This document shows positions 1 to 9,475 of a DNA stretch of 64,000 bases, in pieces; the first letter of the stretch is position 1; the number at the start of each line of letters is the position of its first letter. The translations under genes were made by a program, and so were the position numbers. The notes under the pieces were generated by a model. It did not search any database. It was given only the letters and a program-made list of their open reading frames with translations, and was not told where the DNA came from. Source of the stretch: Conus ventricosus (lineage: Eukaryota; Mollusca; Gastropoda; Neogastropoda; Conidae); the NCBI GenBank assembly GCA_018398815.1, contig JAFLJL010014858.1, positions 62,001 through 126,000 on the forward strand, written 5' to 3'.

Positions 1-46
1 ACTCGTAAAGTATATTAATAAGCTCTGTAGCTAGTTCGGGCTTCAT
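1..46 (-). CDS. Start of PolB-N-like small protein (partial)
   Basis: Fifteen codons from an ATG at 44-46 read the same N-terminus as the protein at 27311-27640 (begins MKPELATEL). The rest lies outside the window. Function unknown; see the full copy for its relation to the polymerase N-terminal domain. Confidence 0.6.
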   Translation of the reverse strand, partial: MKPELATELINILYE

Positions 47-110
47 TTTTTAAACCAAAATATAAACAACAATTAAAAAAATTAATTAATTCTGTAAACC
101 CTTAATTCTT

Positions 111-352
111 ATATCCTTGGAGAGAATGTTAATATGTGGGTTCACGATCACCAATCCTATTCTGTACGGAAACCCCCGTTTCAATGTGCAAAATACGTCA
201 ATATTTGGCAGTTTTGAGGTGTTAATTTTGTTTAAAAACAGGTGTTAAATTTGGTCAAAATTGACATGTGATGGACGTGATTTGTATGTGAAAAAGGGGG
301 TTTTCGGGCAGAATAACATGGGTGGTCGTGAACCCGCATATTAACATTCTCT
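111..352. repeat. Polinton terminal repeat, family 2
   Basis: About 242 bp. Both edges carry GAGAATGTTAATATG pointing inward (121-135 on +, and 337-351 read on -), and similarity between the two arms continues for roughly 50-75 bp, so the repeat is an imperfect palindrome. Compared with the main Polinton it has TTAATATG-GGGTTC where the other has TAAATATG-TT(C/T)GTTC, and the difference is present in both arms. Confidence 0.8.
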
Positions 353-353
353 A

Positions 354-714
354 ATGAACATCTTCCCGTGGAGGATGCCACAACATCCATCCTCTGACAG
401 TCCAGATAAACTTGCCAGCTCCAGTGACTTAGATTTGATTTCACCATGGGCATGGATAGAAGAAATTGAAACTGGTCATCACAAAAGCAGGCATGAAGGT
501 CTGCAGAATTTGAGACTTTTTTCTGTAAAAGATGAACACTGAGAGGAGGAGGGTGAAGATGATGCTGAGGAGTTCCATTCTGTTCTCAGACTACGTGATA
601 GGCTAATGCTTTGGGTTTCCCAAATCACTGCGTCAGCTAAGCCAGAGACATACAGATATTTGTATGCTGCTCAGGAAAAGTATGTGGTTCAGTCTTCCCA
701 TATGAGCTCTTAGC
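354..714 (+). pseudogene. Unidentified coding-like remnant beside Polinton end
   Basis: One frame stays open from 354 to 540, hits a TGA, and continues open to a TAG near 714. The amino-acid composition looks like real protein (acidic patch after the internal stop, then a basic/hydrophobic stretch reading LRLRDRLMLWVSQ). I do not recognise the family. It abuts the Polinton terminus, so the element may have inserted into it. It could be a gene fragment, a processed copy or chance. Confidence 0.3.
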
Positions 715-1012
715 ACACTCAGCTCTTAGCAGGACCTGGGCGGGGCCGAATGATTTTACAAATATTTGCCTTTTATGGGCTTGGATGCCATCACATCCCG
801 ACTCACAAACCTGTCACACTGACAAAGCACCATGGAGTCTGGTGGCCTTGTTACTAATTCTTTGAGAAGGTACAAAAGTAAGGAAGTGCTGAAATTGTAC
901 ACTGTCACATATCCCCTGTTGTAGTAACCTCCAAAACGGCTCACAGACAAATCTTTACCCTTAAAATTTATCATAAGTTAGTTGATTAAAATATAAAATA
1001 AAAGTTTAGGCA
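715..1012. other. Unannotated interval
   Basis: Mixed-composition DNA with no convincing reading frame, repeat or RNA signature visible. Confidence 0.4.
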
Positions 1013-1039
1013 TTGAATCGGTGTCAGCAAATACACGGA

Positions 1040-1240
1040 CACATGTTTGCATGCACACACGTGCTCGCAACAAGAATATATAACACAAATACACTCACAA
1101 TAACAATACTCAACATAACAAGAATATTCAACAATATACACACGTATAGACATACAGGCCATGCACACGTACACAATATTATGTACACCCACATCCACCC
1201 ACACGCATGCACGCACACGGGCGCGCACGCACACACACAC

Positions 1241-1272
<32 letters not shown>

Positions 1273-1428
1273 ACACACACACACACACACCACACATGCG
1301 CGCATGCACGCACGCACGCATGCACACACACACACACACACACACAAACAAAGGCCATGTACAAATATGCTCTATTATGTACATACTGCACACAAACACA
1401 CACACACACCACACCACACACACACACA

Positions 1429-1477
<49 letters not shown>

Positions 1478-1495
1478 GAGTGAGTGAGTGAGAGA
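1040..1495. repeat. (CA)n microsatellite cluster
   Basis: Long interrupted CA tracts with ACGC and GTGA variants. Every open frame through here is Cys-Val or His-Thr dipeptide and not a gene. Confidence 0.95.
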
Positions 1496-1499
1496 GAAA

Positions 1500-2158
1500 G
1501 GGAGAAAGAGAGAGATGCAGTGGCACAGAATCTCACAATAATGTTGGTATGAATTTTGAAACTTTTCTCTCAAGATTATGTGCTATGATTTAAATGTGCG
1601 TGCTTCATTTGATGGATTGGACTTCCTTCTTGTTACTCCATATCATCAGTTAACATTTGAAGTTGTTTCAGTTCACATAAGTGGACAAAAGTGCCCTGTC
1701 TTTTGACAGAGAGTGAAGAGTAAGATAGTACCTGTGTCTTAATTATCTATCAACTAGCACATAACAATCACATGACCATAAGGTGCAGACATATTATAGG
1801 CAGTTAGATATGTACTGTTGCTGGTACTTGACTGTGTGTTGCATCCACTCTGGAAGAAGTATGTTTTGTCAGAATAGAAGTGATGATAATGGTCAACAGC
1901 AATTTGTGAGTATGTGCTCTTGAACATTCGGCTATGATTGTACTTTAATCTAATGTCAGGTGAGTCTCTTTTTAACATTTCTCTGTAGAGAATTGATTAA
2001 CTTACATAATTCATCTATTTTTACATTTGAGTGTGTTATTCAACAGGGACAAAGTTCCTTCATCTTTTCAACTTGTGTTTATTCTGTTGAAAACCATGCA
2101 AATTGTGGGCAGAGTGATAAACATTGGCACAGTGTGAAGAAAGCCATGAAACACACGT
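1500..2158. other. Unannotated interval
   Basis: AT-rich DNA without a recognised gene. The part from about 2030 resembles 4610-4760 in a diverged form. Confidence 0.4.
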
Positions 2159-2382
2159 AGGTTAACAATAGCCATTATATATAGGCTTTGATAGGTTAAC
2201 AATAGCCATTATATATAGGCTTTGATAGGTTAACAATAGCCATTATATATAGGCTTTGATAGGTTAACAATAGCCATTATAGATAGGCTTTGATAGGTTA
2301 ACGAGTTTGATGTGTAAACGAGTGTTGATTGTAAAGCGCTTAGAGCTTGGCCTCTAGCCGAGAATAGGCGCTATATAAGTAT

Positions 2383-2417
<35 letters not shown>

Positions 2418-2443
2418 AATAGCCATTATATACAGGCTTTGAT
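2159..2443. repeat. 34-bp tandem repeat array
   Basis: Four consecutive 34-bp units begin at 2159, 2193, 2227 and 2261 (core AGGTTAACAATAGCC). A fifth is split by a SINE-like insertion at 2303-2412 and resumes at about 2413. The first three units look identical and the fourth has one substitution. Confidence 0.9.
2303..2412 (+). mobile_element. SINE-type 3' end with (ATT)n tail
   Basis: Contains the widespread SINE/LINE tail signature GTAAAGCGCTTAGAG ... GGCGCTATATAAG, followed by an (ATT)n run. It lies inside the fifth unit of the 34-bp array, and the array sequence resumes after the tail, which supports a retroposed insertion. Only the tail region is evident; no A or B box is seen. Confidence 0.65.
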
Positions 2444-2504
2444 TGGCAGTTTTCAGTTGTTCCTAAAGTGTTTCAGGAGAGGGATCTGCAGAGTGTCTTG
2501 CAAC

Positions 2505-3330
2505 TTAAAGCTTTGACCATGGGCGTGAATAAAAGTTGGCTTTCATTTCAGCAGACTGGAATATACCAACCTTGAGCTTTTCCCTTGGGGACACCTCTTT
2601 AGTTTGGGTTTGAAGTGGAGCTTGAGTTTGCTGCAGAGCTTGAGTTTGCTGCAAACAAGGCAATGGTCGATGTGGCATTCTGCTCTGGGCGTATATAATC
2701 AATAATGGCCAATATTTGGACTGAGGATGCATCCAGGTTGTTTTGAGGTTGTCTGTCTGCGGGAGGATGGTGTTCGTGATGATGAGTTGTTGTTCCATGC
2801 AGAACTGCAGCGTAAGTGCCCATTATCATTGCCTTTACCAACACTGTGTTTTCCATGTTCTCCTTTCCAGACTTCTGACTCTTGGTCCACTCTTGACGTT
2901 GAGGTCGCCAAGGTATGACCTTGTCATCTGCAGGGGTACTTTGTAGGAGTCTGCGCAGAATGACCTGTTGGCTGGTTTTCATGCATAGAAGCAATGGAGT
3001 GTCTGGCTATGAAACCAATGCATGAAAGATATTTCTCTGTTGCTGGTTTGCCTCACCAGTAGAGTGTGTATCCAGCGCCGTGTTCTTGGGGATGCCTTAC
3101 ACTGAAAGGCGAACTTTGCTGAGAGCAGCAATGTTGATATTCAGTCCTGACAGTTTGTGTGCAACAAGCAAGGAGCAACATTCTCCACTAGGGATGACTG
3201 CTGTCTGCTACATCAAGCATGATTCTGGTTCCAGCAAGGAGTTTCAGTCCTTTCAGACCTTGGTAGGTTTGAAGCTTTCTTTCTTTGATGTTGTTCAGCT
3301 ACTTGAAAAGATGTCTGTTGACTATGGCTA
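2505..3330 (-). pseudogene. RTE-type non-LTR retrotransposon endonuclease relic
   Basis: Reading the minus strand in shifting frames gives the hallmarks of an APE-type endonuclease of RTE/BovB-like elements (the family often annotated as craniofacial development protein 2-like). There is an N-terminal stretch ending NINIAALSKVRLS, then a GDLNVKSG equivalent of the GDFN catalytic block, then TTWMHPQSKYWPLLDY, which matches the usual TSWMHPRSKHWHLIDY block. Several frame changes and a loss of about 25 codons between blocks show it is dead. No reverse transcriptase domain follows downstream, because sequence below 2500 is unrelated. Family placement comes from motif memory; the superfamily is fairly secure. 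Confidence 0.6.
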
Positions 3331-3859
3331 GCCAACTGGGAGTGTACAGGAGACAAACTTTGTTTAGGCCACCTTTTCTAGGCCCTTCTCCCTGTGGGAC
3401 AAGCAATGCTGTCCCTAGAAAAGGCTGCCTGGTCATTTAGGGTGTACCAAATGATGTTGTCATCCTTAGGTCAGTATCAGATGACCAATATCCTGAAGAA
3501 CCTGCATGCAGGATTGAGACTGCGGCTTCCAGAGTCATTTACTACCTGCCATTTTTGGCCCTATCCATCGCTACAGGACTTGCAATCATTGGTGGTCATG
3601 GGCATGGATGCGTCCTTTGATCCTGCACAGTAGAATTTATAGACGGAGTGAAGTGTGCTTTGAATGGCCCTCCTCTACACCCAGGGTTCATCTGTCATGG
3701 CCTAGCAAGCTGGAACAGTGACTGCAAGGTCCTTGGGTCAGTAGGTGTTACATCAGAGTGTCCTTCTCCAAGGTGAACTGTCTGGCAAAGCTAACAAGCT
3801 CCACCTACCTACGTATGAAATCAGAGTTGTCCTCTCCTAAGCTGGGTGCCAACTAAGAT

Positions 3860-3979
3860 TATGGAGCCCAGTCTTCCTATGCTCTGTGGAATGATCTGCC
3901 TTCCTCTCTGCCTAACACGGACTCTTTAGAGACTTTTAAAACCTCTCTTAAGACACATCTTTTCCCTCGAACTGATTAA
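3860..3979 (+). pseudogene. C-terminus of a non-LTR retrotransposon ORF2
   Basis: An open frame ends at TAA 3977-3979 and reads LWNDLPSSLPNTDSL...FKTSLKTHLF, the typical last segment of L2/CR1/RTE-X-like ORF2 proteins (consensus LWNSLP...SFK..LKTHLF). Everything upstream is missing, so this is a 5'-truncated LINE 3' end. It is followed by a microsatellite and a tail at 4290-4372. Confidence 0.65.
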
Positions 3980-4028
3980 CGATATCCACTTATCCCTGTG
4001 CACATGTTGTTGCACTCGTGTGTCTGTC

Positions 4029-4066
<38 letters not shown>

Positions 4067-4093
4067 TGTGTGTGTGTGGTGTGTGTGTGTGTG

Positions 4094-4161
<68 letters not shown>

Positions 4162-4209
4162 CTCGTGCCTATGCATGCATGTGTGTGTGTGCGCGCTCGT
4201 GCCTATGCA

Positions 4210-4242
<33 letters not shown>

Positions 4243-4372
4243 GTGCGTGTGTGTGTGTGTGCTTTGAGTTAGAATGAGTATTTTATCATGTTTTCTGTAA
4301 TATGCGCTTTGGGCTCTTGAGAGGTAAAGTGCTCTATAAATATCCTTTTACATTACATTACATTACAGTTAT
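3980..4372 (+). mobile_element. LINE 3' UTR with TG microsatellite and (ACATT)n tail
   Basis: After the ORF2 stop come a (TG)n tract (4032-4262), then TGCGCTTTGGG...AAAGTGCTCTATAAAT, then tandem ACATT repeats. The GCGCT...CTATAAA block is the same tail type as in the SINE at 2303-2412, consistent with a LINE/SINE pair sharing a 3' end. Confidence 0.6.
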
Positions 4373-4379
4373 ACTTCTG

Positions 4380-5570
4380 GACACTTAGTCACGCCGTGAT
4401 AGCAACTTTGTGGAAATTAGGGGGGGGGGGGGGGGGGGGGGGAGCACCCGGAAGGTGCTGCAAGGGGTTTTTTGTAGGAGAGGTAAAACCCAAATGACCA
4501 AGTGCTGGGTTAGCCCGGGGCCCCTGGCAATCATACTGGAAAGGGAGGGTAAGTTCTGTAAGTCACTTTTTTGGAGTAACAAAGCGGCCCAGCCCATTTT
4601 TACAGTGGGCTTTCAACGGGACAACTTTCTTCATATTTCAGCTTTTTGTTTTTCTGTTTAAAACCATGAAATGGGGACGGAAAAACAAACATTTGAATTG
4701 TTTGGAGAAAGCCATTTGCCCCAAAGATTGTAGGTTAATAATGGGATGCATATTCACAGATTAAACTACCAAATGGTTTTGGGGTTTTGCCCTAGAGTTT
4801 CTGATTGCACCATGAATGTAGAACACTGCTGCCATAAACCGATGCTAAAACAGAAAAACTGATTTATTCGTTCATGTTGCTATACCCTTTTGCCCGAAAG
4901 GGCCATATCAAGGGTGCGTTTTGTTGGCTGTTTTTTTTTTTTTAAATTTTTTAGAAAACTAAAATTTCGTTGAAAACGAAGCAAAATAACCAGGGATGGG
5001 CCCCTGCAAGGCCATGACAAAGTTAAAATCGTGGGATCTCTTTAAAAGAGGTGGAGTCATGTTTTACGGGAAAAGCCTTTTAAAGAAAGTCAGAATGAGA
5101 TTGGTTTAAACAGGGCCCTGAAATTACAATTGTAAAAATTTAACCAAAATTGAACCTCATTTTAGATGCAGTACATGAAAACAGCTGAACTGAACATGAA
5201 ATTTGGGAGAAGTTCATGTGAATGTTGACTGATATAAATTTTTTTAGTTTAAAAGTTAACAAATTGTTTCAAAACGTATTGCTAAAACTATGTGTATGGT
5301 AATCAAAAATTCTTTCGAAAAACTTGATGATATCAAATAAAAAAAGAGACTGGATTATAAAGCCATGCAGTCAGTTTTGTTCTTGAAATGTGGAAATATC
5401 ACTTTCCCAATTGATGACCAGATCAGAGGAAAGACCATGGCTGGCCATAAAGCAGAGTCACTGACCAAAGCACACACTTCCTTCTTCTTCTTCTTCCTAA
5501 AATACTGGTTCACTCAAAAACGAGTAGGTCACCAGCGCGCATGTTAAAAAGTAAAATAAAATAACATAAA
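4380..5570. other. Unannotated, partly low-quality interval
   Basis: Begins with an uninterrupted poly-G run (about 4420-4441). Homopolymer expansions through about 5340 resemble those of the unpolished part of contig C. The part at 4610-4760 is similar to 2040-2180. No gene is supported. Confidence 0.4.
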
Positions 5571-5574
5571 ATAG

Positions 5575-5710
5575 TGCAACTCAGACTGTTGGCCCCTGGA
5601 GCAAATTTGGCAACAAGGGGCCGCACTCGATATTCAAGAAGTTAAAAGCAATGGCCAAATTCAGGCCCAGGTATCAGTAAAATATCTGGGGAAGTTAAAA
5701 TAGAAAATCG
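5575..5710 (-). other. 3' UTR of the CR1/L2-like fragment
   Basis: Sequence between the ORF stop and an A/T-rich stretch near 5545-5575. No recognisable tail repeat is seen, so the element boundary is approximate. Confidence 0.35.
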
Positions 5711-6752
5711 TCAATATGCAGATCTCAAAACTGTCGTATCAATTTGTTTTTTAAATGAGACTGCATTTGTGGCAATCTTGATGGCACCCGGCAGTGAGTT
5801 CCACAGCCTTACAGAACTAGGATAAAATGAATGTAAGTGGCCATCAATATTTGATGCAGGTATGGCATAACATTGACCGCCACTCCTGGTGCTACTTTTA
5901 TTCAGTACTAGTTGTTCCATTGGAATATCAATTAGTTTAGCTCTGCCTTTGAAGAAGATGTTAAGTTTGATAAAAGCTCTTCTCTCTTCTAAGGGTTTCC
6001 ATTCTAATTTCCTCATGTTCTTCCTAGTATTCCCTTTTTCTCTGATGTGGTTCCCTGTTACGAACCGTGCTGCTTTCTTCTGAATCTTTTCGAGGTTATC
6101 AATGTCCTTTAGATGGTAAGGATCCCAGACTGAGCAACCATAGTCCAGTACTGGTCTAACCAGTGTTTTGTAGCAGTCGTCTGTAACCTTTTGGGGGCAG
6201 TCATTGATATTCCTGTATAAGAAAGCTAAGATGTTATTTGCTTTCTTACATACTAAATTGTAATGTTCTTTCCATTTGAGACGACTATCTATAATCACGC
6301 CTAAATATTTTGCAGCATTGGTTTCTTTAAGAATAGTATTATGAATAGAATATTCTGATCTAGTTGGTGAGCGTTTATTACATATACGCAACACTTGGCA
6401 CTTTTGGGGATGAAATTCCATTTTCCAAGTTCTTTCCAACTCTTGTAAAGCGTTTAGATCTTCTTGTAGAATGCGTGTATCATTCTTGCTTCTGATTGTT
6501 CTATATACTAAGCTGTCATCTGCAAAAAGCCTTATAGTAGTTCCAGGAGAGAGATTTCTACTTATGTCATTTATATAAATTAAGAAAAACAAGGGCCCCA
6601 GAACAGTTCCCTGTGGTACACCCGACAAGACTGGTTTACAATGGGATGACGACCCTTCCACAACAACTTTCTGCGTTCTCCCAACAAGGAATGATCTAGC
6701 CCATTTTAGCAAAGAACCGCCAATGTAGTCTGGTTTGTTGAACGACCAACAG
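5711..6752 (-). pseudogene. Non-LTR retrotransposon reverse transcriptase, 5'-truncated (CR1/L2-like)
   Basis: A long uninterrupted minus-strand frame of at least 333 codons encodes the C-terminal half of an ORF2. It starts just before the SGVPQGTVLGPLFFLIYIND block, then has the catalytic box LFADDSLVY with both aspartates, KYLGVIID (thumb-proximal block), DYGCSVWDPY, KKAARFV, and ends near VRLWNSLPGAI...FKKQI. The upstream edge at about 6752 is a poly-T/AACA boundary where the frame is lost, so the endonuclease and fingers are absent (5' truncation, normal for LINE copies). The frame has no internal stop, so the copy is young. Placement within CR1/L2/Jockey is uncertain. Confidence 0.85.
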
Positions 6753-6970
6753 TTTTTTTTTGGTTTTGTTTTTTAACAACAGAGAACATTGACAGTTCCC
6801 AGTGTTCATGTATACAAAGTATGCTATAATTATTCAGCTTCTCAAACTTCTTGCAGGGCTGTGCTACTTGAATGTATACCCTTATTGCCAGTCATTTTAG
6901 GGGTGGTAATCAGACATGGACAGTGAAGGAACCAAAGGAGCTGGACAGACTGAACAAGATCTCTAGCTGA

Positions 6971-7076
6971 TGGCCAGTTTGCAGAACAACTGCAAATCAG
7001 GGTATGAGCCTCTGTTTATGAAACTTTCAGAACACTGACAGAGCACATCTGAGTGCACACAGGAGATGTTAAAACA
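6971..7076. repeat. 106-bp direct repeat, copy 1
   Basis: Appears identical to 7706-7811, starting TGGCCAGTTTGCAGAAC and ending GATGTTAAAACA. The flanks differ on both sides. Confidence 0.9.
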
Positions 7077-7705
7077 TACAACTGTGTCCCGTACACCAGT
7101 GATTACCTTTTTTTTAGACATGAAAATTTGCTTCCCAAGTCACACGGGATGTTGAAGATGATCAGATGTAATACATTTGCAACACACAAGATGAAAGAAT
7201 GCAAACTATGACTTTTTCCGCTCAGAGTGATAGTTCTTTAACAAAACTAGATTGAAAGCATTAGTTATCCCACTTCCCCCCTTTCTTTCCCCCAGTCATG
7301 GGTGTGTAATGATTCCACTGAAATGAATCCTCCCTGTATGTCATAAGTCTAGTCTAGTGACCACACTCTTCTGAAAATTGCTAGTGGTACATAATCATCA
7401 TCAGGGCTTCGGATCCAGTGTTGTAGTAAGGGGTAACCGCACCCTTTCTCAGACATTACAAAAGGTATTTTTACTCTCAGCTCAGCTTTTTAACCCTCTT
7501 GCATTTGTTTCGCCTGTATCTGGCCACTCTGTTTGTAGGGATGTGTGGAATGGGTTTTATAGTTTTGGCTCTGTCTTTCGATGAATCTGTAATATTTATT
7601 ACTATTCATTAGAATGTATAGTGTGACTTATTGATATTAATTACAGAAATAGGTGTATCTTTATCAGTTCAGGGTGATTTTCCAGTTGATTGGCTGAACG
7701 TCTGT

Positions 7706-7811
7706 TGGCCAGTTTGCAGAACAACTGCAAATCAGGGTATGAGCCTCTGTTTATGAAACTTTCAGAACACTGACAGAGCACATCTGAGTGCACACAGGAG
7801 ATGTTAAAACA
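7706..7811. repeat. 106-bp direct repeat, copy 2
   Basis: Second copy of the 106-bp block in the same orientation, 735 bp from the first. The spacing is filled by unrelated DNA. Confidence 0.9.
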
Positions 7812-8258
7812 CTTATGTTGGCTGCACATAAACAGAGGTCTTGGAATGGTGTGAAGTGAATATTGAAAAATTTATATTGCCTGTTACCCTAAGTGAACTA
7901 AAAAGTAAAGATAAAAGGTGATGTAGTGACTGTGGGGGTGGGGAGGTGATGGCGGTTGTTGGGGTTAGGAGAGGGACACAGGGCAGGAGAGCCAATTTTA
8001 GTGACAGAAATAAAAGAAATATTTGCAGATCAGTTGTTAGAATTGCAGGCAGCTTTGTTTTCTCTGAAAGCTTTATGCTTGAATGTCAAGGGATCTTGCA
8101 ATTAAATTTTGACAAAGAGCATACAAGTATCCTGCATGATGAAACCAGAACTCGGTAGAACAACAACTGAAGAAGAGACAGTTGTTTATGGTGCCACCAA
8201 TGATATTAAAGATCCACATACATAGTCTGGAGGGCACTGTGTGACTTTTTCATGATGA

Positions 8259-8396
<138 letters not shown>

Positions 8397-8440
8397 TGAA
8401 AAAAAATCTTGTTACACATGCATATACTTGTGCGTGCATA

Positions 8441-8546
8441 CATACACACACATGGCAAGCATGGAGTGCATGCATGCACACATGTGTGCACATGTACACA
8501 CACACACGCACGCACGCATGCACGCACGCAAACACACACGCACGCA

Positions 8547-8630
<84 letters not shown>

Positions 8631-8680
8631 CATATGCACATGCACACACACACACACATGCACATACACACGCACATGTA
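8441..8680. repeat. (CA)n microsatellite in CYFIP intron
   Basis: CA/CGCA tract directly downstream of the exon a donor. Overlapping open frames are dipeptide artefacts. Confidence 0.95.
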
Positions 8681-9280
8681 TACCCACTCATAATCGACGT
8701 ATAATGTAAGCACTGTGGTTTTCATGTTGTGTAATCAAAATTTGCTGTTTTTTATTATAATGTGTAAACTTTTATGATTAAAGATGAGATTCCATTAATT
8801 CATGAGGCTACAATATATCCCGGCATTAACCAGGCTTGAGAGATACAGACACCTGCAATTCTGGTCAAGAAATTTGAACAACACTGTCAGAGATGCATCC
8901 ATTAAGTGGATGAAACTCATCTGTTTAGTCCCAGTCTTATCAGGTGAGACAGAATGAAATAAAACCTATGGCCTTGCGGCCAGGAATCCGCAACACTACA
9001 GCAGCAGGTGCATGGATTCCATGATCTCCACAAGACCATGCCGAGATTTGCCTCTGGAAATCACTGAGTGTGACTGGAAGTTCCTGTAGAACAGTCTGCT
9101 GTGACTGTGAGGGGCAGTCTCTTCCAAAAGTGCGTGCGCATGTAAAAGGGAAGTCACTTCTTGCTGCCTGGAACTTGGCTAACATATCTTGTATGTCTGC
9201 TCTCCAAACTTGATAGCCTTCTTCATTCACTGTGAAAAGAACATATAATCTGAAAAAAAGGTCAAAATGCATGATTTTGG

Positions 9281-9370
9281 TTATAAACTGTCCTACTTTT
9301 TGATGGTTTTAGTTATAAATTATCATACTTTCTGTTGAATTGTTTATGAATTCTCATACTTTCTGTTTCA
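9281..9370. repeat. Diverged short tandem repeats ahead of exon b acceptor
   Basis: Three imperfect copies of a roughly 30-40 bp unit (TTATAAAT..TCATACTTTCTG), the last of which supplies the polypyrimidine tract and CAG of the splice acceptor. Confidence 0.6.
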
Positions 9371-9373
9371 CAG

Positions 9374-9475
9374 GTACAGAGCAATGAACAGCAGAATCGT
9401 CTCCAAATATACCAGACTACTGTGGAAATCATGGAGCCACAGGTCAACAAACTGATGCAGTTTATGTTCTTCCAA
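9374..9475 (+). CDS. CYFIP: CYFIP (Sra-1/PIR121) exon b
   Basis: A 102-bp phase-0 exon (34 codons) between a TTTCACAG acceptor and a GTACGT donor. It reads [19 protein letters not shown]...[11 protein letters not shown], the direct continuation of exon a in CYFIP proteins. The intron between the two is about 1.0 kb and contains a large CA microsatellite. The donor matches the position where CYFIP proteins continue into the conserved arginine-rich helix, which I did not find before the gap at 11008. Confidence 0.93.

Larger units (their letters stand above)
1..352. mobile_element. End of a second, diverged Polinton/Maverick copy
   Basis: The window opens inside a second Polinton. Bases 1-60 match the start of the small gene at 27311-27640, and 111-352 match the terminal repeats at 17269-17517 and 56088-56336 with many substitutions, so this is a different copy rather than an assembly duplicate. 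The element ends at CATTCTCT (345-352). The small gene lies only about 65 bp from the terminal repeat, whereas in the main element it lies more than 10 kb from either end. This copy is therefore internally deleted or differently arranged. Confidence 0.8.

Noticed and set aside
232..453. 73-codon minus-strand frame
   Set aside because: It is the outer arm of the terminal repeat read inward. The ENVNM.VHDH similarity reflects the palindrome, not a separate gene.
986..1573. Long Cys-Val and His-Thr frames on both strands
   Set aside because: They are translations of a CA microsatellite. The same applies to 3976-4277, 8288-8725 and 15056-15256.
8940..9272. 110-codon minus-strand frame in a CYFIP intron
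   Set aside because: Looks moderately protein-like, but no motif, splice structure or homolog is recognised, and it lies antisense in an intron.
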